A stretch of DNA of 64,000 bases, taken from NCBI GenBank assembly GCA_030374765.1, contig JARGXX010000138.1:1488001-1552000 (forward strand), written 5' to 3'. Both the position numbers and the translations under genes were made by a program. Source of the DNA: Agarophyton chilense (taxonomy: Eukaryota; Rhodophyta; Florideophyceae; Gracilariales; Gracilariaceae). Below are positions 1 to 11,400 of the stretch, in pieces. How positions within the stretch are numbered: the first letter of the stretch is position 1; the number at the start of each line of letters is the position of its first letter. Under the pieces are notes generated by a model that saw nothing but the letters and a program-made list of their open reading frames with translations, was not told the DNA's origin and did not search any database.

Positions 1-132
1 AGCGTCCCCAACAAACGTGGTGCCCTCGCTTTGGTTCTCCTCCATTCATATGGGGAGAGAACCGCGCCAATTATGATAGGAGATCAGGGCATTGCCTAGT
101 TCCATGCTCTTGAGGGTGGGCAGTTCTATGAG

Positions 133-750
133 TTACCACCCCCACTGAGAGTCATCTCGGTTCCTGCCAAGACAAGTCTTGTCCAGCAACAGCACCTTTC
201 CGCAGGGACGAGAGACTACGCGCGAGCCTTGGTGGTACATAGTTTCTTCGATGTGCCACTCAAGCTCTGTATCCTCATCAGCCACCATTACCCACCGGAA
301 CGCAATTTCCGCCAAAAACCGCCTTTTAGGCATTGGTTCACACCAGTCCTTCGCGTCTAAACCCATCAGAAATTCTTTTTGCTGCGGTCTGAACCGCCGT
401 TCTTTCCCCGAGGCGCGGCGAACAGTATAACGTTCTCGCTTGTTTTCATCATCCTGCAACTAGCCATTGAATGTCTTTGGCTCACTTCCACTTGTCGCTT
501 CCCGACCATCCGGAATACACTGCGGTGCGATTCTTCTCCTCTGCCTACTAGAGCGACAAACGTGCTCAAGTGGCTGTGGCTCTAGTTCCAAATCTGCGTT
601 TGGAATGTTTCCATCCCTCATTTCACTTCTAAACGATTGAGCTGTGTATGGGGCAGCTGACGCATTACTCGCTTCTCCGCATCTCTCCACCCATACGAGG
701 GTTTCTGCGTTTGTTGACCAAATCGGACAATCAGAGTGAATCCAACTCAC
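133..750 (-). pseudogene. Unrecognised protein-coding relic or fast-evolving ORF
   Basis: Two stretches of about 96 and 108 codons lie in the same frame, separated by a single stop at about 460-462. Read through, they give about 205 residues, rich in Arg, Glu and Trp in the second half (for example WCEPMPKRRFLAEIAFRW). I recognise no domain, signal peptide or membrane segment. The shared frame on both sides of one stop suggests a once-continuous gene that has decayed, or chance. The left end lies close to the window edge, so the locus may be only partly seen. Confidence 0.25.
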
Positions 751-858
751 TGCCGGCGTCTGACCTCAAATGCTTGAAGCGTCAAACATGGACGCATATT
801 TTTGTACATATAGTTCAAAATGAAGAGCAAATATTTTGAACTATTGTACTGTGCCTAC

Positions 859-892
859 AATAAAAGAATACCGGACTGCCACGGCAGTCCGG
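859..892. repeat. AATAAA-type signal followed by a perfect 10-bp-arm hairpin
   Basis: An AATAAA hexamer begins at about 859. It is followed by CCGGACTGCC (871-880), a 2-nt spacer and GGCAGTCCGG (883-892), a perfect inverted repeat of 10 bp per arm. It would fold very stably in DNA or RNA. The poly(A)-like signal just upstream could mark the 3' end of a plus-strand transcript, but no coding region is recognisable before it. Confidence 0.5.
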
Positions 893-2900
893 GGGTAACC
901 GTGAAGGAGGCGGAACTCATCTTTGCTGCCCATTCTCTGTGTAACGCGAGCGGCGCGTGCGATCGACGATCTGCGACGAGATAACAGCGTTCATATCGAC
1001 CGGAAGTCTCGGTCGATCAACTTTCCTCGCGAACATCTCGGTGCACTTTTCGCGTTTCCAGCTTCTTGTTGCTTCGCTGACAACGTTCTCCGATATCCTC
1101 AGTCTTTCTTTGATGCCGGAAGGTCACTTGATCACCACTTCTTCGTTAAAACCCTACTGAGCCGGTTTTTACACGCCTCTATGCGTACCCCGGCGTTGAC
1201 GTAGCCGTTTCCGTGGCCATCCTGTCCCAATAGCACGAGGAAACTTTTCAACTGGCGAATACGAATATTGGAAGGCAAGATGCATCAAAAGGCGAAAAAG
1301 CTCGAGCGGAAGTGGTGTAATAGAATGGAACTGAGGAATGCTAGATGACTGTTCGAACTTTTTGTTTTGTTTTAGGGTTTACAGGCAACGCCGGCAGCGG
1401 CTGGGTGACAGTCTTTAGTTGCAGTTACTAGCCATGCCGCTGACATATCGCTAGGCCTCGTTGTAGAACGCATTGTCCCTACTTCGAGCATTCATTACGT
1501 TTCGCGTTGTGATTGTAGACGGTCTGCTGTGGACGGAAACTGTATAACCCTGTGCCCTTTCGAGTTCTACATCAGGGCTCAACTACATGTAAGAACACTT
1601 TCAAAGGCTACAATCGAACCCTGTGATGGTTATATCGTGTATGGTACAGATGGGCAGCCTGGCGGTCTGAATATCACAACTAGATAGCTACTAGCTTTTT
1701 TGCATCTGTAACACGACTTACGGCCTTTGTTACCATCATCGTCGAGCGGGGGAAGTGTGGAGATTAGTCCTAGTAGCTACGTGTAGCAGTCATGCCAACT
1801 TTCTAGCTGGCAGTCTCCGGAAGCTCCCGGTGCATCTCGTGGAGCTCCGGCCGCTAGAGACTCGCGGAGATCGACTACGGCGGGACAGAAATTGTAAACT
1901 ACTGTGATGGCCGTCTGGCGATGCGCGGGAGGAGGAGAGCCAAGACGCAGGGAACTAGCTTTGTCTCTTTTCTTGACAGGTAGCACTAGAAGCTCTGCTG
2001 CGAACTACACGCGCTCACCACGAACCGTGCTTGTGCTGCTACGACGGTTTGCACGTGTCACCCTCACGGTAGTCTAATTCTGCAAGCAGTCACCCTCCGA
2101 ATCGCACAATCTTCTTTTTTGTGAAGCTAAAATCTTTTTATATTTTTCTCTGATTAAAAATATTCAAGCCACAGTATGGAAAACATAAGTTGAGAGTATT
2201 GCTGAACTTAGGAGATTCCCCAAGGTCTTGTTGAATCATTTAGGTTTTTCATTTCATTTTACAAAAACAAGACTTGGGCTTTTGCAAGAACACGAAAGAA
2301 TGAGCACCATGAATATCATAAAAAAAAGTCTGGCAACTCTAAAACAGGATTATGCAACCAGTTATGACCGTGCGCAAGAGAAGATCACTGTGCTACACTG
2401 TTTCTAAACTATATAGCATCGGCGGGTTATACTGGGCGATTGCACCAGAACTCCACCGGTTCAGAACATTTGAAATTTTTTGGTTTTTGACTTTTCTATA
2501 TCGTTTTCTATCGTTTATTACGATTAGATACATCAAACAAACTGCTGACTCACGAGCTTTCTTGTCAAGAGTCCGCCTCGGTGATCTAGAGGTAGAACCA
2601 TTCGCAGGGGTGAACAGTACTTGAAAAACGTCCATCTGTAAAGCAATTTTCACATGAATAGTGCACTTTGCAAATAGCGATTTGACCGCCAACATTCTGT
2701 TGTGCGTAAGTGTCTGTCACGCATCTGTCACTGTTCTCCACTTGAGTACGTGACTAGCAGCTGCATCTTATTTCTTAATTACGTACGTATTGAATCTAAA
2801 GCTGTTTTAATCAATTCAACCAGGTTTTAACGACGCTCAAGACAGATGAATTTCTAAGTGTTAACGCTGCGTTGTGCGTGGGCTTCTGACATTTTCAAAA
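893..2900. other. Intergenic stretch, no gene seen
   Basis: Only short overlapping ORFs of mixed strand occur here, none with a recognisable motif. Base composition shifts from GC-rich (about 900-2100) to AT-rich (about 2100-2900). The last part is the 3' flank of the peroxidase gene; I see no AATAAA on that gene's strand close to its stop. Confidence 0.5.
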
Positions 2901-2906
2901 CGAAGA

Positions 2907-4307
2907 TTAATAGAAGGACCCGAATAACGGGTCAACACCGTCACATCGTTCGTTGGAACGACCACCCAGCAAAGTCATAGCACATACCAGGTCGTTCCGA
3001 ATCCAGGAAGCTGGGGCATTGATGTATCTGTCCATCACGGTTTCCAATTCTTGTAGGTCCGGACCGTCGGAAACGACATCAATCCCAAGTGCACAATCAG
3101 CCTGTGACATTGGCCAATGTCGTTCAAGTCCATTTACAATCCAATCGCATCCGGGATTCTCAGGATCAGTTGCAGCGTCTTTCACGTCCGGTTTGTGAAC
3201 TGGGACACCCACGTAGTCAGTGAAGTAGTCATCCCCAGGCACTGGCATCTGGCGCAAGGTCTCAGTCCTACCAAAATTATCAAAAGTAGTGTGAGTACCC
3301 ATGTAAGACAACCACTGACGTTCAGGTAATCCGCGAGATGTAAACCACCTATTAGATTGCCTTGCACTGAATGTGACAGAAGGTAAGAGCTCAGTCGGCC
3401 CACACAAGGGATTGTTTCTATTCAAACTTAAAGAATCTGTTGCGAAAACAGCATCATCGGAAAAAAAGCAAGCGTCTTTTCTGCCAAAACGTGTTTGATT
3501 CCTGCTGCTACCTCCTTCTCCTGGATTCAACCAAGACACAGCTGCAAGCGCGCAGTTGTGGAGTGCGTCCGCGTAAGACATCTGATATTTTTCCATGAGA
3601 GACTGCCCTCTTAGTCCGGGAACGTCACTTGTCTGGAAAGCAAACAGAATTCGGGATGCTGTTTGGTCGTAGTTCTGATTCGGATGAAGTCGCTCGATAC
3701 GACAGGTCAAGACGGATGCGTCGCCACCAGAAGTTTCTAAGAACCTTTTCGGGCCTGTCCAATTGCCGTTTCCATCGATGAGACCAGAAACATACGACGC
3801 ATACTCACCGTATGCAGGATTTATGGAGTTGTCATGGAAGGCCATCCTGAGGCACATGCCAGGAAATCTGTTGTTGGTGACGCCATGTTCAGAAAACGAG
3901 AATATAGGGGAACTGCGAGGCATGTTGAAACCCCATTCGAAGATGTTGACGTAGTCAGAGAACAGGGATGATATTTTCGACATCGGCACGGAAGTGTCGT
4001 ACTCGGCATTGAAGCACTTTGCATCTTGCATTGGGTTATAGAGTTCTTCGATGTTCGGTTCCTCACCGGGCGCGGGCTCTGGGATTTCACCCCTGAGTCG
4101 CTGCAGACGTTCACTTGCGGTCTCTCTTCTCGAGGATATGAGGGGGGTTCCTGGAGCATTCTGCAAGCCTATGGGCCTGCCAAATGTAGGTGCTTCTGGC
4201 CTGCCTGGGAAAATGGTAGGCATATGAGGCCGTGTAGGTCCCGAAAGCTGTGCACTGACTGTGAACAGAAAAAATATAGCACCCAAAACTGCTGGTGACA
4301 AAGACAT
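2907..4307 (-). CDS. Secreted plant-type heme peroxidase (class II/III-like)
   Basis: Intronless, 466 residues. Residues 1-19 form a signal peptide (hydrophobic AVLGAIFFLFTV), so the enzyme should act outside the cell, oxidising small phenolic or halide-type substrates with H2O2; the substrate is inference. A Pro-rich linker follows (about 21-95, dibasic RR at 60-61). The peroxidase core shows the distal site RMAFHD (Arg154, His158, Asp159), GGDASVL (194-200, compare GCDASVL of class III enzymes), HPNQN (208-212), MSYAD (243-247), FGRKDA (274-279) and the proximal motif MGTHT with presumed heme ligand His339, where plants have GAHT. Ten cysteines could form five disulfides; N-glycosylation sequons lie at N182 and N270. 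The ATG has A at -3 and a TATA box about 90 bp upstream. The catalytic residues are all present and no lesion is seen. Family assignment is firm; subclass and substrate are not. Confidence 0.85.
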   Translation of the reverse strand: MSLSPAVLGAIFFLFTVSAQLSGPTRPHMPTIFPGRPEAPTFGRPIGLQNAPGTPLISSRRETASERLQRLRGEIPEPAPGEEPNIEELYNPMQDAKCFNAEYDTSVPMSKISSLFSDYVNIFEWGFNMPRSSPIFSFSEHGVTNNRFPGMCLRMAFHDNSINPAYGEYASYVSGLIDGNGNWTGPKRFLETSGGDASVLTCRIERLHPNQNYDQTASRILFAFQTSDVPGLRGQSLMEKYQMSYADALHNCALAAVSWLNPGEGGSSRNQTRFGRKDACFFSDDAVFATDSLSLNRNNPLCGPTELLPSVTFSARQSNRWFTSRGLPERQWLSYMGTHTTFDNFGRTETLRQMPVPGDDYFTDYVGVPVHKPDVKDAATDPENPGCDWIVNGLERHWPMSQADCALGIDVVSDGPDLQELETVMDRYINAPASWIRNDLVCAMTLLGGRSNERCDGVDPLFGSFY

Positions 4308-4395
4308 TGTTGGAGTGGGAGGTCGTCCTGGATCAGATGCGCTGAAGGCGGCGAAGTTGCAAGGCGTAGTGGTTAGCGATGGAAGGGCTTAGAGA

Positions 4396-4403
4396 TATTT
4401 ATA
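4396..4403 (-). promoter_or_regulatory. TATA box of the peroxidase gene
   Basis: On the minus strand this reads TATAAATA, 88-96 bp upstream of the peroxidase ATG. A start of transcription about 30 bp downstream would leave a 5' UTR of about 60 nt. A perfect TATA box supports regulated, strong expression; no further operators were identified. Confidence 0.6.
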
Positions 4404-4946
4404 CAAGCGCGCATGACCACGTAACCGGTTCATGGGTATACACGCAGAACGAATTGAGCAAAGCATCCAAACACACGTATGTATTGGTAGATAACGTACT
4501 GTCCGGTCCTAGCGGAATTGGCAAATTCGCTGCACGAGAATTGCACTGAATCAGAATTCGAGACGTAACGTGCATGCATTCCACTCCGAAGTATGGCATG
4601 GTCCTTCGTATGCGTAGTGAGTTTGATTTAAATAGATTGTAGGCCTTCTCTGGTGCCCTTGAGGAACAAGTGCGTACGATTATCAGGTAGAGGATCCTGC
4701 TTGTGCAACCCAGCAGTAGCTTGCGTGTATACTCCATAAAAATACAGTGTCACGGCTCAGTGGGACTATCAAGAGCTACAGTTGCTGTCATCTCTTTGGG
4801 ATGGTTACGGAAGCCGTTTTGGACGCACATGCATCTCGTTTGGGGTGCGGCCCTTTCGGATACCCTGCAATTCAAAGGGTGCTCACCTGATTGGAAGTGC
4901 TTCCGCATTTGGAACCATCGTAGGCTACATAGATACTCTAGAATTC

Positions 4947-5123
4947 TATATAAGAGCTTACCAAGTTGCTTGAACTCACAGGAACGAGCATCGATCCATG
5001 GAACACTGCTACTACGCTACGCTACCGTTTGTTCGATGCATCACTCTCATAGTTACGTTGCAGGTTGCTCGTTACCTCCCCCTTTTAAGAGACATCCTAT
5101 CAATGCGTACATGTAGACAGTGA
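4947..5123 (+). other. TATA-like box with a 41-codon ORF just downstream
   Basis: TATATAA (4947-4953) is followed 45 bp later by an ATG (4998) opening a 41-residue ORF that ends in TGA at 5121-5123. The middle of the peptide is hydrophobic (CITLIVTLQVARYLPLL) and could span a membrane. The spacing from TATA box to ATG is short but possible. There is no recognised homologue. It could also be the chance start of a longer transcript. The rest of 4404-5190 holds nothing I can support. Confidence 0.2.
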
Positions 5124-5192
5124 ACGGATAGAAACCAGAGGGTTGTCCAGATTTGTGCGACGATTGCAACTAGGACATACAGGTAAAACAAT

Positions 5193-5381
5193 TTATGAAC
5201 GCATGCAGAATAAATGGATGCACTGATCTATGAGCAGAATATAACTGGGGCACTCTGCTAGAAAGAAAAGGACGATACAAATGCCATCCAACTGGAAGAG
5301 ATCCTGAAGAGCATTGTCGAAATATGGTTTACCCTGTGCCTTCTCTTCCTCTCGAATCTTAGGAGGTCCGTGGGAGGCCAT
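5193..5381 (-). CDS. Small hypothetical membrane protein
   Basis: 62 residues, starting at an ATG in an excellent context (AAAAAATGGCC). The first half is hydrophilic and charged (KIREEEKAQGKP), the second half strongly hydrophobic (ICIVLFFLAECPSYILLI), giving one probable C-terminal membrane segment. This layout resembles small single-span organelle or ER proteins, but I recognise no family. A splice donor (GGTAAAC) lies inside the hydrophilic part, so this could also be a first exon. No TATA box is seen upstream. Confidence 0.3.
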   Translation of the reverse strand: MASHGPPKIREEEKAQGKPYFDNALQDLFQLDGICIVLFFLAECPSYILLIDQCIHLFCMRS

Positions 5382-5399
5382 TTTTTACCAGGAGCTGCA

Positions 5400-6880
5400 A
5401 ATACTTAAAAAATTTTGAGAGATTGCGTGATCAACATCTTCAAGCGAAATGTGACAGGGCAAGTTTGCAAAGCCTTTAAAAAAGAAAGATTCTTGAAATT
5501 AAAAAGGGCAACTCCCGAGGCTCTGCTCTACAGTATGAACTGTACGCCATTCCGTCAGGATGCCTGATGCAATCCAACACTTGGCGCTAGGTTGTGCTTT
5601 GCAATCACTTACAGTTTGCAGGTGGGGGGGCGTGTGGCGGGGCTATTTGTGAGAACAAGCTGTCGGAGAGGGTGCACGAAAACAATCACAGCAGAAGTGC
5701 TGTGGGGGTTTCCAGATTAGTGATTGGTGCTGTATCACCGACAAACACCGTGACTCAAGATAGCGAAAGAAGTGCATAAAGACCAGCGTATTGAAATAAT
5801 GCAGAATTCTGTTGGGAGAGGTTGAAAGATAGATTGCTGCACTGTAACTTAGCCAGCCCTTCTGATGCGAAACCGTAAGTCTAGAATTGGTAGACTTGAG
5901 AAGAACCAATTGAACTTCGATGTCAAGTGCCAAGTTCTTGCTTTCGGATGGACGTGTTTCTGATTGAAACTCGTGGCTCTGTGCGCGTATCAAAACGGCA
6001 AAGCGAAGCAGGAACCCACAGTCGGAACCCACAGTCGGAACCCACAGTCTCACCTTCGATGGTCACCCACCTTGCTCGCACCTAGCTCCAGTTCCACCGT
6101 CAAACTTCTGACAACCAAACGCCACCATCGCGCTACGTACGGCATCCCAGCAACCGTGCGCCTGGTCAGTGCACATTCGCACACAATGCTAAACAACATC
6201 CCAGCGCAAACCACGTGGACGACGCGTGCTGGTCTTTCTCGACGAGAACCATGTTGTTACAGCTCTATGTAGCCTCCAACGCACACTACTCTACACTCCG
6301 AAGCCATACAATAATTTGAGCTCTTTTGAACGTTAGGATTTACGCTGAACCTCACTTCGTGTCACACATTGCACAAACACCTCTGCGAGCAACCATCAGT
6401 CACTAATGATTTACCGCCAACTGCACTGGAAGCTGGCCACAATTCTGTGACTCATTCAACGCATCACTCAAATAATACACCATACTCGGACGTGTATATC
6501 ACCCTCAGTCGAAGAATCCCTCTCCCTATGCGCTGCAGCCGCAATCCCCTCTTTGCCCTACTTCTGAAGTGACTTGCCTTACAAACCGAAACTATCACCA
6601 AGGTAAACGCTGTACCTCAAATTGCGCCGTGTGTTGGCGTGCATACTGCGCTTTTTTGCTCGGAAACAAAAGCATTAGTTACCCACGTAGATCGCAACCT
6701 GCACCATACGATTTCGAATAGCGCAGCTCGTTCTCTCCTCGCTACCTGATGACAACACGCACCAATACGAATCGTGTTGCATTTAGTGAAGCTAGTGGAG
6801 AAAATGAAGGCAACAGAACAACGCGTGCACATAACGCTTATGTGACGTGCATCATAGTGTTGTAAACGGCCAAGGATAGT
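5400..6880. other. Intergenic stretch with a short tandem repeat
   Basis: Small ORFs on both strands here overlap each other and show no motif. The only structured element is the 13-bp triple repeat at 6011-6049. The right end is the target flank of the copia-2 element. Confidence 0.45.
6011..6049. repeat. Perfect 3 x 13 bp tandem repeat
   Basis: The unit GGAACCCACAGTC occurs three times head to tail without change. It is too short for a CRISPR array and has no spacers. Probably a young microsatellite-like duplication. Confidence 0.8.
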
Positions 6881-7099
6881 TATGAATGTCGGTGCATGAC
6901 ATGTAATAGGCACAAGAGAACTCCATATTACATTGCAACCGCTAAGACACAATTTGTAATCAATAGTATTACAGGACAGTTGTCTCACTAGCATATAAAA
7001 CGAACGAAGTACTTTTGGAAGTCAACGGACGAACGAATCGACTTGCACTTCTTGCTACCTTGGTTCCAACATAGTACACCGAATACTGCTTAAAACTTA
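6881..7099 (+). repeat. 5' LTR of copia-2
   Basis: It starts TATGAATGTC and ends AAAACTTA, the same ends as the copia-1 LTR read in its own orientation (TATGAATGTA ... ATACTTA). A TATA-like ATATAAAA lies at about 6994. The gag ATG follows within 3 nt, as in copia-1. Length is about 219 bp against 243 bp in copia-1. Confidence 0.65.
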
Positions 7100-8465
7100 G
7101 TATGGATCCAGCACCAACGTCCTCGTCTAGCACACCCAACTGTCCTTAGTTCTCGTGGGACCTGAAAGTCGTCCCGTTGACGGATGGCGAGGGCAACCAA
7201 GAAGACTATTCCAAATCCGTGGCTTAGTGGGCGTTATTCCATAAAATGCTGTCGGATTCCAACTCGAACAAAATTGCAGTGCCGCTCTGTAGAATAAGGG
7301 TGAAATCTCAGCTATACGGACGTGCCAAGGATCTATGCTCATTTATTACCGATGCCCACGTCGCGTCGAATACTGAGACAGACAGTATGGTCCAGGCAAT
7401 TTACAAGAGCGACTCTCTATCTGTTGTAGTGAAGTCTATGGAAAATCATCGGACTGATTCAGGTCAAGCGGGCTAACACTGAGTCGTTCAAAAACCATGA
7501 ACTCCGATTTGATGCGCAAGCATCGAAGTTTAATTCTCAATCAGGATTGGCAAAGTTGCCTGAGGCACTCACAGCATTTATGCTGTTGGCCAATTCTGCG
7601 GTTGAGAATGAACAACGTATCTCTATCCTTGTGACGGCGGCGAGCGACAGTACTCTTGCTACAGACGCCACCACAACCTATCTCAACACTGTAAAATACG
7701 AAAAGATCGTCTTTATTCTACGTCAGTGTGATGATGTCCACACTACTCTGGCGAATCATCAACCGAAAGGTCAATCTCCAGCTGGAAGTTCTGAAAAGAT
7801 TCCGCCTCGCCATAACAACCACCCTGAACGCCATGGAAAAAAGATTCCACCGAGGTTGAAGTTTCCGTGTGATATTTGCGGAACGTTCGGGCACTGGGGG
7901 CGAACTTAAAACGCTGCCGGCTCGCTTCCATCTCACGTTCGATACCTTCAATTTACCTGTTTCAGCAACGCATGACCACCAGAGTTCTGGCCAAAGCAGT
8001 TCTGGAAACTCCAGCAGTAAAAAGACTGTATCGTTCACATCCGCCATCCCCGTCTGTTCCAATGCGAACTACACGGTCAGCTCCGTGTTCGAGAAGTCCA
8101 ACCCACTTGTTGACGATGGAGGCTCGTACACGGCGATTCGCCAAGTTGAACTGCACTTAATCGCTTCATAACTTGGTTTTCCGAGCAGTGAACAATTGGA
8201 CCCGACTCCTACCGCCCTGTAAGGCCAAAATCGTCGGCCATACGGTACTTAAACTCTCGCTAGCCCGCAAACAGAGATTGCTGGCTCCATCGTACTGCGC
8301 GCCACGTCTGACAATAGCTCAGATATTGATGTCACCCACCCAGTCTTGGAAGGCTCGTCGCAGTGAGTGATCGGCAGAAATTTGACGCCCAAGGTTGTCA
8401 TAGTGCATCTCGGCAAAAGCGCGCTCTTGTTTTGATTCTGAAGGAAAAGCAGACTCGATCAGCAT
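6881..8465 (+). mobile_element. Ty1/copia fossil (copia-2), 5' part only
   Basis: The fragment holds a 5' LTR (6881-7099), gag with a CCHC-type knuckle region (about 7102-7910), and the start of protease and the following pol region up to about 8465. Many stretches match copia-1 in this window: KSQLYGRAKDLC in Gag, the GHW knuckle, the SYTAI protease site and the GSIVL...SSQ region. Both elements therefore belong to one family. It is broken, with several breaks, and is clearly older than copia-1. It ends where gypsy-1 begins. Treat as a fossil. Confidence 0.75.
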
Positions 8466-11400
8466 CGTAGATGTAGGCTTTTTAAGCTGAATATCGGTCG
8501 AACGTTTAACGTTCTCAAACAAGTATTTGAGTGCCATGCTGCATTGTCCATCGGTCGCGACTTTGGAAAAGTCGCCCTGGGCAGAAATAAAGGCGATTGA
8601 GTAGGAGTCATCCCTTCGAATACGTCCTGGGGTATAATGGACTCCTGAAGGTCAACAGCTATCGGCAGTGGCGATCTCGTTAGCGTTAAATCAAAAGGTT
8701 TTGTCCCCGTGAAAGCGTGTACTTGCGTGTTGTAGGCATAAACCAGTGGTTCAACGTATTCGTTCCAGTCCAATTGATGCTTCGATACATATTGTGCCAA
8801 TCGGCCAAAAAAGGTATGTTTGAAGCGTTCGGCTTGGCTATTGGTTTGTGGGTGGTATTTCGTGGTGGTTCCATGTTTGATACTTAAGGACAAAAATGTG
8901 TGAAAATAATTTGTATACAAACTGGTTGCCATTATCCGTAAGGAGGTAGAGTGGCATGCCATGGGGCCATACCCAGTGGTACAAGAATGCTGTGGCGACA
9001 TCCGTGACTGTTGTTTTTTCTAGAGGTGGGGCTCGAGTAAGTATGGTAAACCTATCGGTTATTACCAAGACGAACCGTTTCTCGTGGGACGACTTTGGTA
9101 AAGATCCAAGTATATCCATTGCGACAAATTCCATTGGGCCTGCGGCGGAGAAAAGATTCAATTTGGCCTGATGGTTGGCGCGAGACCGTCGGATTTTTGC
9201 GCACAAAGTACAGTTTCCTGCGGTTTTCCATAGGTTTTGCGCCATTAGTGGCCAGTAGAAGAACTTCCTCAGGGTCTGGTACATTCATCGGCCTCGATAG
9301 TGAACAGCCAAGCGAGGGGAATGGGCGAGGTATAGTAATCGCGCCCTCAATTAACTTGGTACTATTCGTTGGAGTGCGCCATCTAGTGGTGCGCGCAGAC
9401 ACAATAGTCCGAATCGGTCGTAGTTGAATAAGCATCTAGGGTTTCCTATCAATTGGGTTGTTTCCTTGCAGTACTCGTATTCGACCTGCGCTTGTAGGAG
9501 CTACTCAATAGTTATAGGGAGGAGCTCTTTTTCCCCTGGGGTTATTGCATTAACCTGAGGTGGTGTGTAGTTGGGTGGTACTGTCTCCCAGTCTAATAAG
9601 TAGAATTCGTTCTCCTTTACTCCGAGATCATCCGATTGGACCTGACCCATAAGGTAGTCCGTTTCAGTATTATCCTGAGGTCCATCATCTTCGGAGATGG
9701 TAGGAATGAGGTCTTCAAATAGCGTGTCATCGATTCCGTCGGTAATGATTCGCGAGAGGGAATCTGCTGCCTGGTGCTTGATGCCTGGCCTATAGGTTAT
9801 ATCGTAGTGATACACTGACAGCCTAAGGCCCCAAAGAGCGAGGCGACTTGATGCATCGATCATATTGAGTAACCAGCGCAGTGAATAGGGGTCTGTCCTT
9901 ATGGTGAACCTAGTTCCCTCGAGGTATGGCAGAAGTGTTAATACCGACCATACTTTGTCGAGACATTCCTTTTCGGTATTACTGTAGTTTCGCTTCGCGC
10001 TGGTAAGCGTTCTGCTCCAGTATTTAATAGGTCGACAATCCTTTGGTGAATATTGTTCGTGTAGCAATTCACATCCTACTTGGACAACAGACGCGTCTGT
10101 GTCCAACACAAAGGGCCAATTGGGTTTTGGTAAAGCCAGTATGGATGGGTTTAGCAATTTCTCTTTTAGGGTCTGAAATGCCATATATTGGTCTTTGGTA
10201 AGGCATTCAAACTCCAAAAGTATTTCCTTCTTCAAAATTGCATTGAGAGGGGCCGAAATTTTAGCAAATCCTTGGACGAAATGTCGGTAGACATTGCAAA
10301 ATGCCAAAAAGGATCCTTGTTCCGTGTGGGTTCTGGGAGTTTTATCCTGGCAGATCGCATCCATGGTCCGTTTGGCTACCTTTAACTTTTTTGGAAGGAC
10401 GACGTGACCGAAAGAGTCCACTGAGGCCGGGAAGAAGGCCCATATGCGCAGTTTCAGTGTTACTCCGGCCTCCTGTAGAATTGTTGGCACCTTCTTTACG
10501 TGGCGAAGGTGTTCTTCCACGGTCCGTGAGAAGATTATAATGTCATCCAAATAGGCCAGGTGGAATTTCCATCCGACTCTGGACAGTAGGATGTCCAAAA
10601 CTCTTGGGAAGGTTGCTGGCGCATTCTTTAAACCAAAAGGGCATACGAATAAATCTGAACACACCTTCATGGGTGGTGAAGGGTGTCAGCGTGCTCGCAT
10701 CCTCATCCATAAAGATTTGCCAATATTTGGAATTAGCGTCCACTGTGGTAAATACGACAGCTTCGCCTAAAGAATCTAGACAGTCATCCATACGGGGTGT
10801 CGGGTATGAATCCCTCTTGGTTACTATGTTCAGGTTACTGTAGTCGACACAGAACCTGACGGAGCCATCCATCTTAGCCGCGAGGACAAGGAGACTTGCC
10901 CATTCGGATTGGTTAGGAGGCGCCGGCTCTATGACGTGAGCTTTGCGCATTTTATCCATCTGGTCGGCGACAGTTTCTCTGCTCTTCAGGCTTGTACGGT
11001 ATGGGTGCTGGAACTGTGGTCTAGCATCATCCTGAAAGTCAATGCGGTGTGTAGTAGCTATGAATTTTCCCAATCTACATGACCACATGGTCTGGTATTT
11101 ACTCAGGAGATCAATTACCTGGGGCCTATAGGATTCGAATTCTGCGCCGATAACGACTGTCCCCTCCCAAGAGTCGACCTCCTCGTCAGGAGTTGTAGTT
11201 GAAAAGTTATCCAATTGGGCCTCCATTATGGCCACAGAGGCAGGTAGAGTGATGCAAATCACTTTACCTTTAGTTAACCGTACATGCCTATCTCGGAAGT
11301 TGCTGATCGTGACAAAAAAGGGCCTCTTCGGGCGGATGTCCATTACTCCATTGGCCATCAAGGTGAGGTGCTTCAGAACCGTTTTCGGGTGGTTATGTAT

